Of a stretch of DNA of 64,000 nucleotides, positions 59,120 to 64,000 are shown in pieces. The number at the start of each line of letters is the position of its first letter. Position 1 is the first letter of the stretch. The notes under the pieces were generated by a model. It did no database searches. It worked only from the letters and a program-made list of their open reading frames with translations, and was not told where the DNA came from. Location of the stretch: contig JAEUHH010000062.1 of the NCBI GenBank assembly GCA_016795505.1, positions 124,001 to 188,000 of the forward strand, written 5' to 3'. The translations under genes were made by a program, and so were the position numbers. This stretch comes from Verrucomicrobiales bacterium (GTDB lineage Bacteria; Verrucomicrobiota; Verrucomicrobiia; Verrucomicrobiales; DEV007).

Positions 59120-59947
59120 ATGTCCGACTCCGTCCATTTCATCGAAGTCAGCGACCTGAAAAAATCGCTCGGCACCCAGCAGGTCCTGCGCGGAGTGGAC
59201 CTGAAGATCCGCCGGGGCGAGTCCCTCGTCGTCCTCGGCCAGAGCGGCGAGGGGAAAAGCGTCTTCCTCAAACACCTCATCGGCCTCATCACCCCCGACT
59301 CCGGCAGCATCCGCATCGACGGCGAGGAGATCGTGGGAAAATCCGAGCGGGAACTCGCGCTCGTGCGGCGGAAAATCGGCGTGCTCTTCCAGGATGGCGC
59401 CCTGTTCGACTCCATGACCGTCGCGGAAAACGTCGCCTTTCCCCTGCGCGAGCGTGGCATCCGCAAGATCCCGGAGCTGCTCGAAAAAGCCACCGAAGCC
59501 CTGAAAGTCGTCGGCCTGGAGGCCCATCTGGCGAAAATGCCGATCAACATCTCCGGTGGCATGCGCAAGCGCGTCGCCCTGGCCCGCGCCATCATCACCC
59601 AGCCCGAGTGCATCCTCTACGACGAGCCCACCGCCGGACTCGACCCCATCGTCGCCGACAGCATCGACCACCTGATCCGCCGGCTGCAACGGGAGTTCCA
59701 CGTCACCTCCATCACCGTGACGCATGACATGAAAAGCATGTTTCACATCGCCGACCGCGTCGCCTACCTGCGCGAAGGACGGATCTACTTTCTCGGCACT
59801 CCCGAGGAAATACGCGCCAGCCAGGATCCGGCCATCCGGCGCTTCATCGAGGGCAAATCCGACGAAACCCTGAAAGAAGAAGCCGCGCAATCGTCCAAAA
59901 CCGGGGCCGGGACGGTCCCATTGGCGCCCCGAGACGAATCCGCGTAA
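59120..59947 (+). CDS. mlaF: MlaF-type ABC ATPase
   Basis: 275 residues. Walker [17 protein letters not shown], signature [16 protein letters not shown], Walker [14 protein letters not shown] and switch His in [15 protein letters not shown] match MlaF. It drives phospholipid or other lipid transport with MlaE and MlaD. The end has a helix ([17 protein letters not shown]) typical of the family. Repeat locus G follows before mlaD. Confidence 0.93.
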   Translation: MSDSVHFIEVSDLKKSLGTQQVLRGVDLKIRRGESLVVLGQSGEGKSVFLKHLIGLITPDSGSIRIDGEEIVGKSERELALVRRKIGVLFQDGALFDSMTVAENVAFPLRERGIRKIPELLEKATEALKVVGLEAHLAKMPINISGGMRKRVALARAIITQPECILYDEPTAGLDPIVADSIDHLIRRLQREFHVTSITVTHDMKSMFHIADRVAYLREGRIYFLGTPEEIRASQDPAIRRFIEGKSDETLKEEAAQSSKTGAGTVPLAPRDESA

Positions 59948-59957
59948 CATTACCGTC

Positions 59958-60000
59958 CGATCAGACCCTGTTGTCTCTCCGATCAAACAGGGTCTGATCG
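59958..60000. repeat. Dispersed 22-bp-period repeat, locus G (2 inverted units)
   Basis: Unit 1 is 59958-59978 (CGAT, CAG, ACCCTGT, TGT, CTCT). After one C, unit 2 is 59980-60000 (CGAT, CAA, ACAGGGT, CTG, ATCG), followed by GAAA. It lies in the 83-bp gap between mlaF and mlaD, so it is inside an apparent operon and would form a hairpin in the transcript. Confidence 0.85.
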
Positions 60001-60030
60001 GAAACCCAGCCCGAGAGGAAACCACACAGC

Positions 60031-61065
60031 ATGAGCGCCATACGCAAGGAGAGGACCGAGTTACTCGTCGGGCTGTTCGTCTTTTTCGGACTGGCCATCA
60101 TGGGCGCCCTGATTGTCCAATTCGGCCGATTCAGCGACCGCGTGCGGATGAAATACCGCATCGAGGTGACTTTTCCCGATGCCAGCGGCATCCGCGAAGG
60201 CTCGCCCGTGCAACTGGCCGGGCAGAAGATCGGCTTCGTCGCCGGCGAACCGAAGCTGAACGACGACTTCACCGGCGTCACCGTGCCGATCGACATCTAC
60301 GACGGCAACCGCATCCCGCTGGGCTCGGATTTCTCCATCGGGACGGCGGGATTGATGGGCGACACCTTCATCAAGGTCGGCATGCCGAAGGAGCCCGATG
60401 CCGTCTACCTCAAAGCCGGAGCCAAAGTCGAAGGCGGCACCCAGGGTGGCCTCACCGCGCTGCAGGACGACGCCACCGTGCTGCTCAAGGATATCAAGGC
60501 CGCCGTGGGCGACATCCGCACCGCCGTCCAGAGCCTCGACCGGGTCTTTGACAAGATCGAAAACGGCCTGCTCGGCGACGAAAACCTCGGCAATCTGAAG
60601 GACACCTTTGCCGAGCTGAAACAGACCGGGCAAAACCTCAACAAAGCCACTGCCAAGCTCGATCCGCTCGTCGATGACATGAAAGGCACCGTCACCGAGG
60701 CCAAAACGGCGATGACCAAGGCCGGCGAGACCTTTGACCAGGCCAAGGGCACCATCGCCAAACTCGACCCGGCGATCGAGGAGTTGGAGCCGACCATCGT
60801 CGAACTGCGGGAAACCGTGAAAAAGGCCCAAACCGCCCTCGGCAAAATCACGGACGGGAATGGCGCCGCGGCGGCGCTGATTTCCGACTCCGACCTGCGG
60901 CGGGACCTTGAAAGCTTCATGGACAAGCTGGATCGCTACGGCATCCTCGGCTATCCGAAGGAAAAGGGCGGCTCCTCGTCGGCGGGTTCCTCGGGTGGTT
61001 CCAGCGGCTCTGGCAGCGGCAGCTCGGGCGGCAGCCGGAGCTTGCTGCCTTTCCGGAAACGTTGA
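60031..61065 (+). CDS. mlaD: MlaD-type MCE substrate-binding protein
   Basis: 344 residues. One N-terminal membrane anchor ([20 protein letters not shown]) then the MCE domain ([42 protein letters not shown]), followed by a long helical coiled-coil-rich region ([20 protein letters not shown] and similar) and a Ser/Gly-rich C-terminus. MlaD-like proteins form hexameric lipid channels in the periplasm. The repeat between mlaF and mlaD does not break the operon order, but may affect mlaD expression. Confidence 0.9.
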   Translation: MSAIRKERTELLVGLFVFFGLAIMGALIVQFGRFSDRVRMKYRIEVTFPDASGIREGSPVQLAGQKIGFVAGEPKLNDDFTGVTVPIDIYDGNRIPLGSDFSIGTAGLMGDTFIKVGMPKEPDAVYLKAGAKVEGGTQGGLTALQDDATVLLKDIKAAVGDIRTAVQSLDRVFDKIENGLLGDENLGNLKDTFAELKQTGQNLNKATAKLDPLVDDMKGTVTEAKTAMTKAGETFDQAKGTIAKLDPAIEELEPTIVELRETVKKAQTALGKITDGNGAAAALISDSDLRRDLESFMDKLDRYGILGYPKEKGGSSSAGSSGGSSGSGSGSSGGSRSLLPFRKR

Positions 61066-61361
61066 ATGGACCGATAGTTTCGGCCCTGTCGCCGCCTTTT
61101 CGCTTGAATCCGGGGCGGTTGCGGTTATCACAGAAGACCGCTGTTTTCAGGAGTTTAGGCCCATCCCAGTCCCAGATTCCCGAAATGGCGGGAGCCGTTG
61201 GACATCGGGCCGTGAACCGCGATGCCCGGAGCGGACTCGGGCGGCACGCCTCGACAGCCACCCGGAGACGCCTGCCGGACATCGCTTTCGCGTCCCCCGG
61301 TGCCGGTGGCGGACAGCCCTTACCACCCCATCTTTCGCACCCCGTTTTCCCCGCGCCCACC
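61066..61361. other. 296-bp gap between mlaD and the aminotransferase
   Basis: A GC-rich gap without recognisable gene. Both strands can be read through for a long way (the aminotransferase frame is open upstream to 61062, and a minus frame is open too), which is usual for GC-rich DNA. No 21-bp repeat unit or terminator with T-tract was found. Confidence 0.4.
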
Positions 61362-62528
61362 ATGGACCTTGTAGCCGACCATATCGCCAAAATCGCTCCC
61401 TCGATCACCCTCCAGATCACCAGCCAGGCGAAGAAACTGATCGACCAGGGTGAGGACGTGTGCAGCTTCGGCGCCGGCGAGCCCGACCTTGACACGCCGG
61501 AATTCATCAAGGAAGCCGCCATCCAAGCCCTCCAGACCGGCAAGACGAAGTACACCGCCTCCGCCGGCATCCTGCCGCTCCGCGAGGCCATCCACGAAAA
61601 GCTGCTCCTGGAAAACAACGTCGATGTGCCCGCGAGCCAGATCAGCATCAACTGCGGCGCGAAGCACTCCTGCTATCAGGCCATCCTGGCTTGCTGCAAT
61701 CCCGGCGACGAAGTCATCATCCCCGCCCCCTACTGGACCAGCTATCCCGACATGGTGAAGCTCGTCGGCGCGGAACCCTACTTCGTCGAAACGAAGGCTG
61801 AAAACGGCTGGAAAATGACCGCCGACGAGTTCGCCGACTCCATCAGCGGCCGGACCCGCATGCTCATCCTCAACAGCCCGAACAATCCCACGGGCGCCGT
61901 CTACACCCGCGAGGAGCTGGAAGCCATCGCCGAAGTCGCGGTGTCGGAGGATGTGATCGTGCTGTCGGACGAGATCTACGAAAAGCTGATCTACAACGAC
62001 CGCAAGCACGTCAGCATCGCCTCGCTCGGCAAAGACATCGCGAATCTCACCATCACCATCAACGGCTTCAGCAAACTCTACGCCATGACCGGCTGGCGCC
62101 TCGGCTACACTGCCGCGCCGAAGGCCATCGCCGACGCCATCGACACCATCCAGAGCCACACCACGTCGAATGTGACCAGCTTTGCCCAATACGGCGCCCT
62201 GGCCGCGATCAAGGGTGACCAGAGCTTCGTGCAGGACATGGTGGACGAGTACGACATGCGCCGGCAGTACATGCTGAGCCGCCTGAAGGCCATCAAGAAC
62301 ATCCGCGTCATTGAGCCCGAGGGCGCCTTCTACTTCCTCGTGGACACCACGCCGATCGGCCTGAGTTCGACCAATCTGGCTGAGAAGCTGCTGAGCCGCT
62401 ACAAGGTCGCCACCGTGCCGGGCATCGCCTTCGGCCACGACAAGTCGATCCGTTTCAGCTACGCGACGAGCCTCGACGTTATCAAGAAGGGCCTCGACCG
62501 GTTCGAGGACTTCTGCAAGTCCCACTGA
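61362..62528 (+). CDS. Aspartate aminotransferase
   Basis: 388 residues from ATG 61362 (MDLVADHIAKIAPSITLQIT). PLP-dependent class I aminotransferase of the AspC/AspB (Ib) type: GAGEPDLDTPEFIKEAAIQA at the N-terminus, ILNSPNNPTGAVYTREELEA in the middle, and the PLP lysine in INGFSKLYAMTGWRLGY. The Arg anchoring the substrate is in KSIRFSYATS near the C-terminus. It probably makes aspartate/glutamate, but related enzymes act on other amino or prephenate substrates. It converges with tatC over a 114-bp gap with a terminator. Confidence 0.92.
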   Translation: MDLVADHIAKIAPSITLQITSQAKKLIDQGEDVCSFGAGEPDLDTPEFIKEAAIQALQTGKTKYTASAGILPLREAIHEKLLLENNVDVPASQISINCGAKHSCYQAILACCNPGDEVIIPAPYWTSYPDMVKLVGAEPYFVETKAENGWKMTADEFADSISGRTRMLILNSPNNPTGAVYTREELEAIAEVAVSEDVIVLSDEIYEKLIYNDRKHVSIASLGKDIANLTITINGFSKLYAMTGWRLGYTAAPKAIADAIDTIQSHTTSNVTSFAQYGALAAIKGDQSFVQDMVDEYDMRRQYMLSRLKAIKNIRVIEPEGAFYFLVDTTPIGLSSTNLAEKLLSRYKVATVPGIAFGHDKSIRFSYATSLDVIKKGLDRFEDFCKSH

Positions 62529-62576
62529 GCCGGAGCCGCTCCGAACGAGCAGCCCGCATTCGCTTCACCCCACCGC

Positions 62577-62605
62577 AAAAGCCGCGCGAGCCCGCGCGAC
62601 TTTTT
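62577..62605. terminator. Bidirectional terminator between aminotransferase and tatC
   Basis: CGCGCG (62583-62588) pairs with CGCGCG (62593-62598) over a four-base loop. The stem is preceded by AAAA and followed by TTTTT, so it would work on either strand. It lies about 50 bases from the aminotransferase stop and 40 from the tatC stop. The symmetric A and T tracts fit convergent genes. Confidence 0.6.
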
Positions 62606-62642
62606 CGTGCCCGGATTTCGAGCCAGGAAGGGAGGCTTGCGA

Positions 62643-64000
62643 TCACGGATCGCGCGGCTGGAGCGGCTCACCACCCGTGTCGCCGGCTTCGCCGGTGCCG
62701 GGCTGGGGCTCGACCCAGTCGTCTTCGGGATCGTCGATCGAAAGCCGGTCCATCATGGCGTACAGCTTGTTGTCCGTGATGCCGGGCACGTTGGTCAGAT
62801 CGTCGAAGGATCGGTAGGGCCGGTGCTCGATGAGGCGCTTTGCCAGCGTCGGACCGACGCCGGGGAGGGTCTGGAGCTGCTCTTCGGTGGCAGAATTGAG
62901 ATACACGACCGGCCCGGAGGGCTGACAGACGTCGTCATATGGATCGTGATCGGCCGTCGACGGACTCTCCGTATCTTTCCCGGCCACATGATCACTCTCC
63001 GTGATGGCATGCGGATCATCGGACCAGTCTTTCACTGGCTCGTGGTGGGGATCGTCGTGGTGATAGTCGGAGTGGTAGGGATCATGGCCCGGATCGTAGG
63101 GATGGTCGGGGTGCTGATCGTGAGCGTAGTGCGGGTGGTGATGGTCGTGCCAGCTCGCATCGTGGTTGGTGTCGACCGGATGGCCGTAGGGATCGTGAGC
63201 GATGTGGCTCTGGTCTTCCTGGTAGAGATGGGCATGCTCGCGCTCGTATTGCTCGATTTCCTTGCGGTGGACCTCGGCTTTTTCCTCTTCGGTCAGTTCG
63301 TCGGGAGATTTCTCCAGCAGCAGGGCATAGCGGTCCTGGCGCTCTTTTTCCTCGGCCAAGCGGGCCTTTTCCCGCGACCGTTCGATGCCCCAGGCGATCC
63401 AGATGCAGATCTCGTAGAGAATGATCAACGGACCAGCCAACAGGCTCAGCGTCACCATGTCCGGAGTGGGCGTGAGGATCGCGGCCACCACCAGGATCAC
63501 GACGATGGCATAGGACCGCGTGTTGCGCATCACCCGGCCGGTCAGCAACTCCAGTTTCACCAGAATGATGACCACGATGGGCAACTGGAAGCTGATCCCG
63601 AAGACCAGCACCAACCGGGTGACAAAGGAGATGTACTCCCCGATCCGGTAGTTCACCATCTTCACGGTGTCGTTGCTCAGGATGATCTTATCGAGCGCGG
63701 GATCGTAGTAGAAATTGAGCTTCGAGCCCTTTTCCGCGGCCAGCAGGTTCGTGATGTAGTGGCGGATGGCGGCTTTCATCTCCGGATCCAGCTCTTTGAT
63801 CCCCGGCGGCGCGGTCGCCAGTGCTCCCGCAGCAGCGGTGGCAGCCGCACCCGCCGCAGGTGGAGCGGGCGGAGCCACCGCAGGAGGAGCGGCGGCCTGA
63901 GTTCCCGAGGCGACCGCTCCGGCATCGGGCAGAACATTGACCGGGACGAATTGGTGCCCCTCCTCGGTCGCGGCGGACTTGATCACCCCGACCCGGTCCA
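62643..64000 (-). CDS. tatC: TatC fused to His-rich linker and HhH domain, 5'-truncated
   Basis: The frame is open to the right edge, so the N-terminus is outside the window (at least 452 residues remain). TatC core motifs are MVNYRIGEYISFVTRLVLVF, GISFQLPIVV and ILTPTPDMVTLSLLAGPLII, equivalent to the last membrane segments of the twin-arginine translocase. An Ala/Pro-rich insertion precedes them (SGTQAAAPPAVAPPAPPAA). After the last membrane segment there is a charged coiled coil (REKARLAEEKERQDRYALLL), a strongly His/Asp-rich stretch near 63030-63190 (such as WHDHHHPHYAHDQHPDHPYD), and a ComEA-like helix-hairpin-helix (VVYLNSATEEQLQTLPGVGP, TLAKRLIEHRPYRSFDDLTN). Tat-exported DUF1501 protein at 18584 is a likely client. 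Confidence 0.88.
   Translation of the reverse strand, partial: DRVGVIKSAATEEGHQFVPVNVLPDAGAVASGTQAAAPPAVAPPAPPAAGAAATAAAGALATAPPGIKELDPEMKAAIRHYITNLLAAEKGSKLNFYYDPALDKIILSNDTVKMVNYRIGEYISFVTRLVLVFGISFQLPIVVIILVKLELLTGRVMRNTRSYAIVVILVVAAILTPTPDMVTLSLLAGPLIILYEICIWIAWGIERSREKARLAEEKERQDRYALLLEKSPDELTEEEKAEVHRKEIEQYEREHAHLYQEDQSHIAHDPYGHPVDTNHDASWHDHHHPHYAHDQHPDHPYDPGHDPYHSDYHHDDPHHEPVKDWSDDPHAITESDHVAGKDTESPSTADHDPYDDVCQPSGPVVYLNSATEEQLQTLPGVGPTLAKRLIEHRPYRSFDDLTNVPGITDNKLYAMMDRLSIDDPEDDWVEPQPGTGEAGDTGGEPLQPRDP

Noticed and set aside
58076-60025. 650-residue N-terminal extension of carB
   Set aside because: The frame is open only because of GC-rich DNA; it overlaps the real mlaE and mlaF genes on the other strand. 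CarB starts MPRDASIHK at 58075.
61066-61361. Structured RNA in the gap before the aminotransferase gene
   Set aside because: No recognisable RNA consensus or conserved hairpin was seen by eye; the stretch is simply GC-rich.

Overview
The window is a GC-rich bacterial chromosome segment that looks like Verrucomicrobiota, probably near Luteolibacter or Haloferula. The taxon is inferred from gene content, not from a marker comparison. The clues are a planctomycete/verrucomicrobial cytochrome pair (PSCyt1-DUF1549-DUF1553 followed by DUF1501), a GldA/GldF/GldG/DUF4340-type ABC operon, large secreted multidomain proteins, and a TatC with lineage-specific insertions.

Layout. 1-5.7 kb: the 3' part of an FG-GAP-repeat secreted protein, then rpmH-rnpA-yidD-yidC (ribosome, RNase P and membrane insertion). 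5.7-12.6 kb: small envelope proteins, a cluster of two paralogous hydrolase-like proteins around a CelD/BcsL-type acyltransferase, and a PQQ-like beta-propeller. 12.6-24 kb: leuS, a DUF2238 membrane protein, the PSCyt1/DUF1501 pair, a small cytochrome c, dinB, a ROK kinase and coaX. 24-29 kb: a 1702-residue exported protein joining a sugar dehydrogenase, a dihaem cytochrome region and three sheet-type modules. 29.6-41 kb: upp-opcA-zwf, alr, a nucleoside transporter, a 3'-5' exonuclease, a TrmN6-like methylase, a HAD phosphatase, ilvC and a hydrolase. 41-47 kb: a four-gene Gld-type ABC operon. 47-54 kb: a porin-like protein, xseB-dxs, coaC, a GH16 glycosidase and a serine hydrolase. 54-58 kb: carB followed by a low-GC PIN toxin-antitoxin pair. 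58-64 kb: an mlaE-mlaF-mlaD lipid transport operon, an aspartate aminotransferase, and a tatC that runs off the right edge.

The most unusual signal is a dispersed intergenic repeat. Its unit is 21 bp: CGAT, three variable bases, ACAGGGT, three variable bases, ATCG. Units occur in groups of two or three, separated by exactly one base, so the period is 22 bp. There are seven clear loci (17 units) and three degenerate single units in 64 kb. Unit orientation varies, and six of the seven clear loci lie on the 5' side of a gene. I do not recognise the family. It could be a mosaic REP/MITE-like element or a helical-phase array of binding sites.

Other points of interest are a dinB with no canonical start codon that would keep its first catalytic Asp, a TatC fused to a His/Asp-rich linker and a ComEA-like helix-hairpin-helix domain, a CoaX whose first motif Asp is Asn, and the paired hydrolase-acyltransferase cluster.
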